A stretch of 7,846 nucleotides of DNA from Bacillota bacterium. Lineage in GTDB: Bacteria > Bacillota_A > Clostridia > DSM-8532. The stretch spans positions 1 through 7,846 of the forward strand of contig JAFADM010000524.1 in the NCBI GenBank assembly GCA_023424865.1, in the 5' to 3' direction. The notes below the pieces were generated by a model that was not told where the DNA came from, did not search any database, and saw nothing but the letters and a program-made list of their open reading frames with translations. The position numbers and the translations under genes are program-made. This document shows positions 1 through 5,685 of this stretch, piece after piece (position 1 is the first letter of the stretch; each line of letters opens with the position of its first letter).

Positions 1-585
1 GAGAATGGCAATAACAGCGGCAACAAATATGCCCTGGTCACCGGCTCTATCCTTTATTGTTACACAAAATTCGGGAGCAAACTCACGCACATCGTCCTCA
101 GTAACCTGAAAGGCTTCCGCAACCTCACTAAGAAGCTGATCGTAAGCTTCTCCATGGAACTCATTGGCATCCAGGGCTTCCAGTTTACTGACGGCTGTAA
201 CCGAATAGAGATCCTCTTCAGGCATGTCTAAATACTCGGCAGGCATCTGTACCAAAAGATAACCGTCTTCATAGTCAACCAGTCCATAAACCTCAGAGAG
301 CTTTTCATCCGAAGTCTTAATGCCATTTCGTGTCGTATAGGTGTATACACCATAATCCAGAAAATAGACATCGGCATTTTCCAGGCTAACATAAGCCTTG
401 CCTTCATCGTAAAGGTTTTGGGCATCCTCCATGCTATTGATGGGCTCCAGAGTTGAAAAGAGGGTACTGTAAAGACTAACCTGGCTTACCAGAAATCCGG
501 CTGCTACAATGATTATGAGTACCAGCACCAAAATCGGTTTAAGCACATTTTTCTGAATGATTTTTTTGAGAAAATTGTCTGCCAT
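1..585 (-). CDS. Small membrane protein of unknown function (3' end outside window)
   Basis: I do not recognise the family. The reading frame is open from the ATG at 585 down to base 1, giving 195 residues with no stop, so the C-terminus is missing. Residues 1-15 are basic (K7, K8, K12, K16 nearby). A hydrophobic helix covers about residues 17-35 and includes LVLVLIIIVAAG. An acidic, soluble middle region of about 150 residues follows, with repeated YxY/DxY patterns (YFLDYGVYTYTT at 74-85). A second hydrophobic stretch begins at about 186 (GIFVAAVIAIL) and runs into the window edge. This suggests a membrane-anchored protein with an extracytoplasmic domain between two helices. The ribosome binding site is weak (AGAGACGG about 8 bases before the ATG). 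It points away from the sugar genes and is separated from the next minus-strand gene by 138 bp that contain a possible promoter of its own, so it is probably an independent unit. Confidence 0.75.
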   Translation of the reverse strand, partial: MADNFLKKIIQKNVLKPILVLVLIIIVAAGFLVSQVSLYSTLFSTLEPINSMEDAQNLYDEGKAYVSLENADVYFLDYGVYTYTTRNGIKTSDEKLSEVYGLVDYEDGYLLVQMPAEYLDMPEEDLYSVTAVSKLEALDANEFHGEAYDQLLSEVAEAFQVTEDDVREFAPEFCVTIKDRAGDQGIFVAAVIAIL

Positions 586-606
586 AGTAATTTCCGTCTC
601 TTTCTG

Positions 607-678
607 TTGTACAAACGGTTTTCTGAAACCCTAACCTTTGTACACTCCTTTTATAGTTATGGTACCAATAGGAGTTAT
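607..678 (-). promoter_or_regulatory. Putative promoter with two TTGTACA boxes upstream of the membrane-protein gene
   Basis: Read on the minus strand, TATAAA (650-655) is a good -10 candidate, with a poor -35 (ATAACT, 673-678) at 17 bp. The predicted start of transcription is near 643. Two near-identical boxes built on the palindrome TGTACA lie at 607-614 (TTGTACAA) and 638-644 (TTGTACA), 31 bp apart, or about three helical turns. The upstream-most box overlaps the predicted transcription start and the other lies in the leader, which is a typical position for repressor operators. The boxes are seen directly; promoter and operator roles are inferred. Confidence 0.35.
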
Positions 679-723
679 CGGCAGACATGGAACTAATATT
701 AACAGTCAACTTACATGAAATTT

Positions 724-2274
724 TTACCTGCTCAGATACATTATTTTTATAAGCCCGCAGGAATGTCTCCCATTTGCAGATATGGAAAGAATTAATTCGA
801 GCTTGGAATCTACCGGTGAATCGGCTGTTATTTCAAACTCAAAAACCGTCTGCTCCCGGTATTGGGGCTTTAATGGACCGTTGGAAGCATTGGGCAGAAC
901 CCTTACGCCATCGGGTGTATGCCACTTGACCTGAAGCCATTGGTTGGAGCAATGCCCTAATTCCGCATTGTCAGAAAGCGTCAGTCTTAGCTTTTTGGTT
1001 TCACCCGGGCTCAGGTAGGGCAAGCCCATATAATCCACCTGGGCATCAAACAGAGGAAACCGGTAATCCACAATAAACGGCGATTGCTTTAATAGCTCGG
1101 GCAGACTGAGGCGTGTAGGTTTCCCCCCATTTCCTACGCCTTTTACATGGGTATCTCCTTTGACACAGAACAGCTTGTTGGCCGAAGGAACTTTAATGGT
1201 GTAGCCCTCCGGTCCCGCCAAAATATCACAAAGCTCCGCCCCCAGGAAAAAGGGTGTCAGCCTTAAAACTCTGTCTGTTAATTCCGTAACGGTTCTTGGA
1301 ATAACCACTCCCCCGTGCATTTTTGCGATGCACATGGTGCTGATAGTATCCCCAATGGGCTTAATCCATTTTTCAGGAATGCCGGAATAGCCGTGTATAA
1401 TCCCAAGGATAGCCCCAAGGGTGGCACAGGTGCAATCCGTATCCTCTCCGCAATTATTAGCCAGGGTCAGACTTTTTCCAAAGTTGTCCTCGCCGTAAAG
1501 CCATCCGATAATCATAATGCCGATATTACTTGGCGCATCGTAGCCTGCCTTGCCGATAGGCACATCATCCGGAATTTCATCAAGCGCTGAACCCTGAACA
1601 CCAAAGCTGCCGGGCTCCGCCGTCATAACCCGCCTTCTTGCTTCCTTAAAGCCGACGCCCTCCCGGTAGGCTTCAAGGGCAGTGGTAATGGCATGGGTAA
1701 CGCCGCAGTCTTCCGGGATGTATGAAAGGCCGATAGCTATCAGACGGTACTTGTCTTTTTCTATAAAAGCGGCGCTTTGCACGGCAGCACAGAAGATTTC
1801 TCCATACATCCCTTCGTGGCTGTGGTCCACAATAGCGTCCTCATATGCGTAACGTGCAGCCAGCTCAGGATACCCCGGCGCAAGGCAGGCCCATATTTCC
1901 GAACGGATAAAGCAGCCGCAGCTGTCCCTGTACTCGTTTTCCAGATAACCTGAGAGGGGCGGCACAAAGCCCATTCTTAAATTGTTTTTACCGGCACCGT
2001 ATTCAGCCCAGTTCGGAATGATAAAGGAAAGCCAGTATTCGCCCAGAATGCTTGCATTAATGTGACGGCCGTATTTTTCCACCGCATTGAGCCAGACCAG
2101 CTGGAGATCCAGATCGTCATTAGGGGGCGGATCTCCTGAAAGATCCTGGGTATAGAAATCAATGTCAAAAACACCTCTTTTGGCCTCAAAAGGAGCCCCC
2201 AGCACACCGCCGATGTTTTTCCCCATCCAGCAGCCCATAACTTTTTCCTTGTATTCCCTAAAGGTTAGCTTCAT
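724..2274 (-). CDS. ADP-ribosylglycohydrolase (DraG/ARH) fold protein with C-terminal extension
   Basis: 516 residues, longer than the roughly 300-350 of a simple DraG/ARH protein. The ARH domain covers about residues 8-345. Its signatures are GKNIGGVLGAPFE (18-30), the metal-binding NDDLDLQ (52-58, where ARH enzymes usually have TDDT), HSHEGMYGE (151-159), and NCGEDTDCTCATLGAILG (274-291), followed by GIIHGYSGIP (291-300). Residues D53, D54, D278 and D280 match the ligands of the two-metal site; N52 and C281 replace the usual threonines. Residues about 385-516 look like a beta-rich accessory domain. No signal peptide is seen, so it is probably cytoplasmic. A strong AAGGAGGG (2280-2287) lies six bases from the ATG. 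It follows an AraC gene on the same strand by 132 bp. Members of this superfamily remove ADP-ribose from proteins or metabolites; next to sugar genes, hydrolysis of another glycosidic bond is plausible. The fold call is firm; the substrate is unknown. Confidence 0.88.
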   Translation of the reverse strand: MKLTFREYKEKVMGCWMGKNIGGVLGAPFEAKRGVFDIDFYTQDLSGDPPPNDDLDLQLVWLNAVEKYGRHINASILGEYWLSFIIPNWAEYGAGKNNLRMGFVPPLSGYLENEYRDSCGCFIRSEIWACLAPGYPELAARYAYEDAIVDHSHEGMYGEIFCAAVQSAAFIEKDKYRLIAIGLSYIPEDCGVTHAITTALEAYREGVGFKEARRRVMTAEPGSFGVQGSALDEIPDDVPIGKAGYDAPSNIGIMIIGWLYGEDNFGKSLTLANNCGEDTDCTCATLGAILGIIHGYSGIPEKWIKPIGDTISTMCIAKMHGGVVIPRTVTELTDRVLRLTPFFLGAELCDILAGPEGYTIKVPSANKLFCVKGDTHVKGVGNGGKPTRLSLPELLKQSPFIVDYRFPLFDAQVDYMGLPYLSPGETKKLRLTLSDNAELGHCSNQWLQVKWHTPDGVRVLPNASNGPLKPQYREQTVFEFEITADSPVDSKLELILSISANGRHSCGLIKIMYLSR

Positions 2275-2320
2275 AAAGACCCTCCTTATGTGTGCGTCTC
2301 AACCGCATGCTTACAGATGC

Positions 2321-2349
2321 ATTTTAACGCAAATCCAGGGAGAGTTCAG
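2321..2349 (-). promoter_or_regulatory. Possible promoter for the ADP-ribosylglycohydrolase gene
   Basis: On the minus strand, CTGAAC (2344-2349) and TAAAAT (2321-2326) are separated by 17 bp. The -10 matches the consensus at five of six positions and the -35 at three of six. It would give a leader of about 40 bases ending in the strong AAGGAGGG at 2280-2287. The gene could also be read from the regulator's promoter upstream, so this is a weak call. Confidence 0.3.
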
Positions 2350-2353
2350 TTGT

Positions 2354-2382
2354 AGGGTTTTACCTTTCGGTAGTCCCTTTTT
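2354..2382 (+). terminator. Terminator-like hairpin with T-run, oriented against the flanking genes
   Basis: On the plus strand AGGG (2354-2357) and TACC (2361-2364) pair with GGTA (2369-2372) and CCCT (2375-2378) around a TTTC loop, and five Ts follow (2378-2382). The stem has an internal loop, so it is not strong. Both flanking genes are on the minus strand, where the same hairpin has a GAAA tetraloop but no T-run. It may limit antisense transcription into the regulator gene, or be a small structured element between the two genes. Confidence 0.3.
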
Positions 2383-2406
2383 ACATAGCAGCATGGCCTC
2401 CGGACT

Positions 2407-3267
2407 TCATAAGCCTTCCCGAATTTTATTGGGCGTACTTCCGTAATACTGCTTGAAAAGCTTATAAAACTGCTTTTTGTCGCTGTAGCCCACCGCATGG
2501 CATACCGCTTCAACAGTAAGGCGGCTTTCCTTCAGCAGGCGATAGGCCTCATTAAGCCTTTTTTCATGAATGTACTCCGTTAAATTCTTTCCGTAATAAT
2601 CCTTAAACACGCGGCTGAAGTAGGAGGGATTGTAAAAGCATTTCTGCGCAAGCTCCGTAAGGGATATTTTTTCGCAGAAATTCTCTTCGATATACTTTAT
2701 GATTTCCGGGGTTATTTTATTGACCTGATGGAAAATGCCCCCGGAATCCTCCAGGCGCATTTCCCGGAAGGTCTTTGCCAGAAGCACCCCGGTATAGGCC
2801 TTAAGGATGGATTTATAACCAAAACTCTTTTCATTGAATTCCGCCAGCATACGTTCAATGACAGCTTCTATCTCCAGCAAATCCTTGCCCCTGAAATGAG
2901 CCGCCGGGTTGATGCTGCTTTGTGGGCCACCCAAATCCTCAAAAGCGGCTAGTGCCAGAATATCATAAGCATTCTCCGAATCCACCAGCTCATCGCTTAA
3001 AAATTCCGGCTGAATAAGGCAATTAACATATACCATAGGTCCTGTAACCGTAAAGGAATGAGTCTGCTTGAAATTAATAAAAAGAAGATCGCCCTTTTCC
3101 ACAGGATAGCAAACACCGTCAATAAAGTGGCTGGCCGTCCCCGTAAGAGTATAAACCATCTCGATAAAATCATGGATATGCTCGCCGCAATCTTCATTTA
3201 CGGCATTTTTATGAATATTGATATTCTCTTCCGGCTTTAAATACTCACTTGCTTTGTAGGAATACAT
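2407..3267 (-). CDS. AraC-family transcriptional regulator with N-terminal cupin domain
   Basis: 286 residues, the usual size for an AraC/XylS regulator with a sugar-binding arm. Residues about 15-75 form a cupin-like domain: GEHIHDFIEMVY (28-39) has the HxH...E pattern (H30, H32, E36), followed by GTASHFIDG and EKGDLLFINFKQTHSF (57-72). Residues about 183-286 are the AraC DNA-binding domain with two helix-turn-helix units. The first is SLTELAQKCFYNPSYFSRVF (202-221), and the second TVEAVCHAVGYSDKKQFYKL (251-270) runs on into the family-typical FKQYYGSTPNKIRE (271-284). The ribosome binding site is modest (AAGGGCGG, some 11-15 bases from the ATG). It lies upstream of the ADP-ribosylglycohydrolase gene on the same strand and diverges from a second AraC gene. 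It probably activates one or both arms of the locus in response to a carbohydrate. The family is certain; ligand and targets are inferred. Confidence 0.93.
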   Translation of the reverse strand: MYSYKASEYLKPEENINIHKNAVNEDCGEHIHDFIEMVYTLTGTASHFIDGVCYPVEKGDLLFINFKQTHSFTVTGPMVYVNCLIQPEFLSDELVDSENAYDILALAAFEDLGGPQSSINPAAHFRGKDLLEIEAVIERMLAEFNEKSFGYKSILKAYTGVLLAKTFREMRLEDSGGIFHQVNKITPEIIKYIEENFCEKISLTELAQKCFYNPSYFSRVFKDYYGKNLTEYIHEKRLNEAYRLLKESRLTVEAVCHAVGYSDKKQFYKLFKQYYGSTPNKIREGL

Positions 3268-3391
3268 GCTATTTAATTACCGCCCTTTTAAAATGAGCCT
3301 GAACGACGTTATAAGCAGTTATTCTGTGTTAATATCAGGGTAATACCTCAATTCTAATCTTACACTGGTTTTCAAGATTGTGAAACAGGTT

Positions 3392-3430
3392 TGAGCCAGC
3401 AGCTCAGGGTAAACACACACGAAGCTCAGG
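3392..3430. repeat. AGCTCAGG direct repeats plus inverted half-copy, candidate AraC operator
   Basis: AGCTCAGG occurs at 3401-3408 and again at 3423-3430, exactly 22 bp apart. A reversed copy (TGAGC, 3392-3396) faces the first one across CAGCA, making a perfect 5-bp inverted repeat with GCTCA (3402-3406). AraC-family proteins classically bind two half-sites in direct orientation spaced about two helical turns, as at araI. The site lies between the two divergent regulator genes. Repeats are seen directly; binding is inferred. Confidence 0.4.
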
Positions 3431-3512
3431 CCTTTAAGAAAAAACGACTGGCATCCCATTCACAAAAGTCCGGCTTCCCCCCGTTTGCAACCCGTAAAAG
3501 CTGGATAATTTT

Positions 3513-3540
3513 AAAAGGAGCCTACAGGATAATGTGAGTG
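3513..3540 (+). other. Ribosome binding site followed by ATG-TGA-GTG
   Basis: AAAAGGAG (3513-3520) is well placed, 11 bases before an ATG (3532-3534), but the next codon is TGA (3535-3537), and a GTG (3538-3540) follows in the same frame as the regulator. From the GTG the frame stays open into the regulator, but that start is 17 bases from the ribosome binding site. This is either a remnant of an older start, a start-stop leader, or a chance event. The functional start is more likely the ATG at 3583. Confidence 0.4.
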
Positions 3541-3582
3541 AACCCTGGAATACTTCAAAATTTGTATACCGGGAGGTTATCA

Positions 3583-4449
3583 ATGGAGTACATTAAGGAA
3601 TACTTCAGATTTAAAGATCCCTTCAGCTTTATCATGTTTGAGACCAATAGCAGGCAGACCCTCATTCATTGCCACGATTGCCTGGAAATCAATTATATTG
3701 AAAAGGGAACCGGACACTATGTCATAGAAGACAAAACCTATCCCATTCAGGAGGGCGATATCTTCATTATCAACAACTCTGAAAAGCATATCGCCGTTCA
3801 TAACGGAGAGCTTACCATGCTGGTTATTGTCTTCGATCCCAAGTTTGTGTGGGAAAATCCAGAAGAATACAACCATTTAAAGCCCTTCTTCCACCGGGGC
3901 ACAAGCTTTTCAAACCGAATCCGCCGAGAGGATGAAAATTACACACGGCTATGCACCTGCTTTAGTCAAATCCATGAGGAGTACTCCCTGAAAAACGACG
4001 GATGGCAGCTGATTATAAGAGCCACGCTCATGCTCTTCCTGGCTCTTACCTACCGCTATTACCTCCATAACCACGAGCTTGGCGAGGATGTTCAGGCCTT
4101 CCGAAAATCCTATGAACGCATCCGGACCCTTGTGGAATACATCAACGCACATTTCAGCGACCCCCTCACCCTTGAAGGCCTTGCCGAAAAAGCCCTCATG
4201 AATAAAACCTACCTGTCCACCTATTTCAAGGATGTCATGAAAATCAATGTTTTTGAGTATATCGAGCAGGTCCGAATCAACCATGCCTGCATGCTGCTTA
4301 AAACAACCTCACTTCCTATCACGGACATATCGCTGGATTCAGGCTTCAACAGCGTGTCCTATTTCAACCGCATTTTCAAGAGGATAGTGGGTGCGGCACC
4401 CAGCGCCTATCGCAAAAAATCAAAATATAGTTCAAGTTCTTTAAAATAG
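3583..4449 (+). CDS. AraC-family transcriptional regulator with N-terminal cupin domain
   Basis: 288 residues from the ATG at 3583. I chose this start because GGGAGG (3571-3576) lies six bases before it; an in-frame GTG at 3538 would add 15 residues (NPGILQNLY...) but has a badly spaced ribosome binding site. Residues about 20-85 form the cupin arm: HCHDCLEINYIEKGTGHYV (29-47) with the HxH...E pattern (H29, H31, E35), then PIQEGDIFIINNSEKHI (54-70). Residues about 180-277 are the double helix-turn-helix: TLEGLAEKALMNKTYLSTYF (196-215) and PITDISLDSGFNSVSYFNRI (245-264), followed by the family-typical FKRIVGAAPSAYRKK (265-279). It diverges from the other AraC gene and is only distantly similar to it by eye, so the pair is not a recent duplication. 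It lies upstream of the oxidoreductase and glycosidase-like genes and is the likeliest activator of that arm. Confidence 0.93.
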   Translation: MEYIKEYFRFKDPFSFIMFETNSRQTLIHCHDCLEINYIEKGTGHYVIEDKTYPIQEGDIFIINNSEKHIAVHNGELTMLVIVFDPKFVWENPEEYNHLKPFFHRGTSFSNRIRREDENYTRLCTCFSQIHEEYSLKNDGWQLIIRATLMLFLALTYRYYLHNHELGEDVQAFRKSYERIRTLVEYINAHFSDPLTLEGLAEKALMNKTYLSTYFKDVMKINVFEYIEQVRINHACMLLKTTSLPITDISLDSGFNSVSYFNRIFKRIVGAAPSAYRKKSKYSSSSLK

Positions 4450-4460
4450 TCTGCAAGTAA

Positions 4461-4520
4461 AGGTCCATATCCTGCTGTTATGATGAATATACGACAAGAA
4501 AAGGAATTGAGTTAGGTCCA
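4461..4520. repeat. AGGTCCA direct repeats around the oxidoreductase promoter
   Basis: AGGTCCA occurs at 4461-4467 and at 4514-4520, 53 bp (about five helical turns) apart. The first copy sits in the -35 region of the extended -10 element at 4476-4484 and the second lies downstream, in the centre of the palindrome at 4503-4536. The spacing would suit regulator binding with or without looping. Seen directly; function inferred. Confidence 0.35.
4476..4484 (+). promoter_or_regulatory. Extended -10 promoter upstream of the oxidoreductase gene
   Basis: TGTTATGAT fits the extended -10 pattern TGnTATAAT with one mismatch. No -35 matching TTGACA lies 16-18 bp upstream, which suits an activator-dependent promoter. 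Transcription would start near 4491, giving a leader of about 95 bases before the ATG at 4586. The leader contains the inverted repeat at 4503-4536. Confidence 0.4.
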
Positions 4521-4536
4521 ACATAACCACAATTCC
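4503..4536. promoter_or_regulatory. Inverted repeat in the oxidoreductase leader
   Basis: GGAATTG (4503-4509) and CAATTCC (4530-4536) are perfect 7-bp arms, with inner arms GTTA (4511-4514) and TAAC (4524-4527) offset by one base. No T-run follows on the plus strand, so it is not a terminator for the upstream regulator. On the minus strand TTTTC follows, but no minus-strand gene ends here. An operator or a leader hairpin is more likely. Confidence 0.35.
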
Positions 4537-4585
4537 AATAAAATGAATGAATTGCTTAGAAGTATATTCGGAAATGGTAGTGATT

Positions 4586-5671
4586 ATGAACAAAAAGATT
4601 GCACTGGGTGTTTTAGGACTCGGGGAGGGAAGAAGCATCCTTTCGGCTGCGCTGAATAGCAGCCTGTGGGAGCTTGGCAACATTTGCGACTTGAAGGAAG
4701 AGCTTTGCAGGGCTCGGTGTGAAGAATTTAACTTTTCCAGGTACACCACCCGTTATGATGATCTCCTTAATGATCCTGAAATCGATGCCATCAGCATTTA
4801 CACCCCTGATCAGCTTCACGCGGAACATATCCTTCAGGCCCTGGAGGCGGGAAAGCATGTCTTGTGCACAAAGCCACTCATGGTAAACCTGGATAAAGCC
4901 AATGAACTGCTGGAGGCCCAGAAGCGGACGGGCAAGCTTGTTTTTGTGGGCCAGAGCTCACGTTTTTTTGAGCCTTTAATGCGCCAGAGAGAGGATTTTG
5001 AAGCAGGCAGGCACGGTGAGCTGGTAGCAGTGGAGACCCATTACATCAGTGATTCAAGGTGGTTTTTGGAACGCGACTGGAGCCATAACAAGGGCTTTTC
5101 CTGGCTGTACAATTTCATGATTCATGCCGTGGATCTGGCTGTCTGGTACCTTCCCGATGTTGAGGAGGTTTATGGCCAGGGCCTGGTGAGTAAAAACACT
5201 GCCGTTCTGGGCATGACCGTACCGGACACGATGAAATTTATATTCAAAAACCGGGACGGCAAATTTGCCTCCGTAAGCGGAGCCTACGCCACGCCAACCC
5301 TTGGAAGCGCCGTGGAGCAGTCCATAAGCTGCACCCTGAGAGGCACCGAGGGGATAAGCAGGGGCGGCTATCCCAAGCTTAAATATTACTCCAATCTTCC
5401 TCCAAGAGAAAAAACGGCAAGGCTCCAAACCTATGAGGACAAACACAATTACTATTTCAGGTTTGAAAATGAAACCCACCATGCAGGAGAATACCAGAAC
5501 TATATCGACTATTTCGGCCGCTGTATTATTCAAAACCTCACCCCGAAGCCCGATTTAAAGGAGGGTATTCGAACGCTGGCTGTTATGGAGGCGATGGAGG
5601 AATCCATGGCTGAAGGAAAAGTGGTCAGAGTGTCCGAAATACTCAGGCGGCGCGGGATTACGCTCGATTAA
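4586..5671 (+). CDS. Gfo/Idh/MocA-family NAD(P)-dependent sugar oxidoreductase
   Basis: 361 residues from the ATG at 4586. An upstream ATG at 4547 would add 13 residues before the Rossmann fold and has no ribosome binding site; the chosen start has only a weak one (GGTAG) but gives the usual N-terminus. Residues 1-125 bind the dinucleotide: GVLGLGEGR (8-16) is the glycine loop and D35 ends strand 2. YTPDQLHAEHILQALEAGKH (72-91) and CTKPL (94-98) are the family signatures; K96 is the conserved lysine, in TKP instead of the more usual EKP. Residues about 126-345 form the substrate domain, with NFMIHAVD (176-183) supplying H180 and D183, as in the family's HxxxD active site. Members oxidise or reduce hydroxyls of free sugars, inositols or glycosides. 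The next gene starts 14 bp downstream, so the two are probably co-transcribed. The substrate cannot be read from the sequence. Confidence 0.92.
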   Translation: MNKKIALGVLGLGEGRSILSAALNSSLWELGNICDLKEELCRARCEEFNFSRYTTRYDDLLNDPEIDAISIYTPDQLHAEHILQALEAGKHVLCTKPLMVNLDKANELLEAQKRTGKLVFVGQSSRFFEPLMRQREDFEAGRHGELVAVETHYISDSRWFLERDWSHNKGFSWLYNFMIHAVDLAVWYLPDVEEVYGQGLVSKNTAVLGMTVPDTMKFIFKNRDGKFASVSGAYATPTLGSAVEQSISCTLRGTEGISRGGYPKLKYYSNLPPREKTARLQTYEDKHNYYFRFENETHHAGEYQNYIDYFGRCIIQNLTPKPDLKEGIRTLAVMEAMEESMAEGKVVRVSEILRRRGITLD

Positions 5672-5685
5672 AGGACGGTGAAGCA

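Larger units (their letters stand above)
3268..3582. promoter_or_regulatory. Divergent intergenic control region between two AraC genes
   Basis: This 315-bp stretch has no convincing gene. It must carry promoters for both divergent regulator genes. Minus-strand candidates include TATAAC near 3314-3319, about 50 bases before that gene's ATG, without a good -35. On the plus strand GATAAT (3504-3509) lies about 75 bases before the downstream regulator's start, also without a matching -35, as expected of activator-dependent promoters. The repeats at 3392-3430 and the start-stop element at 3513-3540 are listed separately. Confidence 0.5.

Noticed and set aside
688..753. 21-codon plus-strand frame preceded by AGGAG
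   Set aside because: It overlaps the 3' end of the ADP-ribosylglycohydrolase gene, has a poorly spaced ribosome binding site (12 bases) and an unremarkable sequence, so coding is unsupported.
724..2274. ADP-ribosylation toxin-antitoxin or DraT/DraG nitrogenase control system
   Set aside because: No ADP-ribosyltransferase or nitrogen-fixation gene is in the window; the neighbours are sugar-related.
2281..2406. Riboswitch in the gap before the ADP-ribosylglycohydrolase gene
   Set aside because: Only one short hairpin is visible and no conserved core of a riboswitch class I know could be matched.
2407..4449. Recent duplication of the two AraC genes
   Set aside because: Both have the same domain order, but the residue identity outside the family-wide motifs is low by eye, so they look like separate regulators.
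5054..5533. 159-codon open frame on the minus strand
   Set aside because: It is antisense to the substrate domain of the Gfo/Idh/MocA gene, which is clearly coding, and has no recognisable domain.
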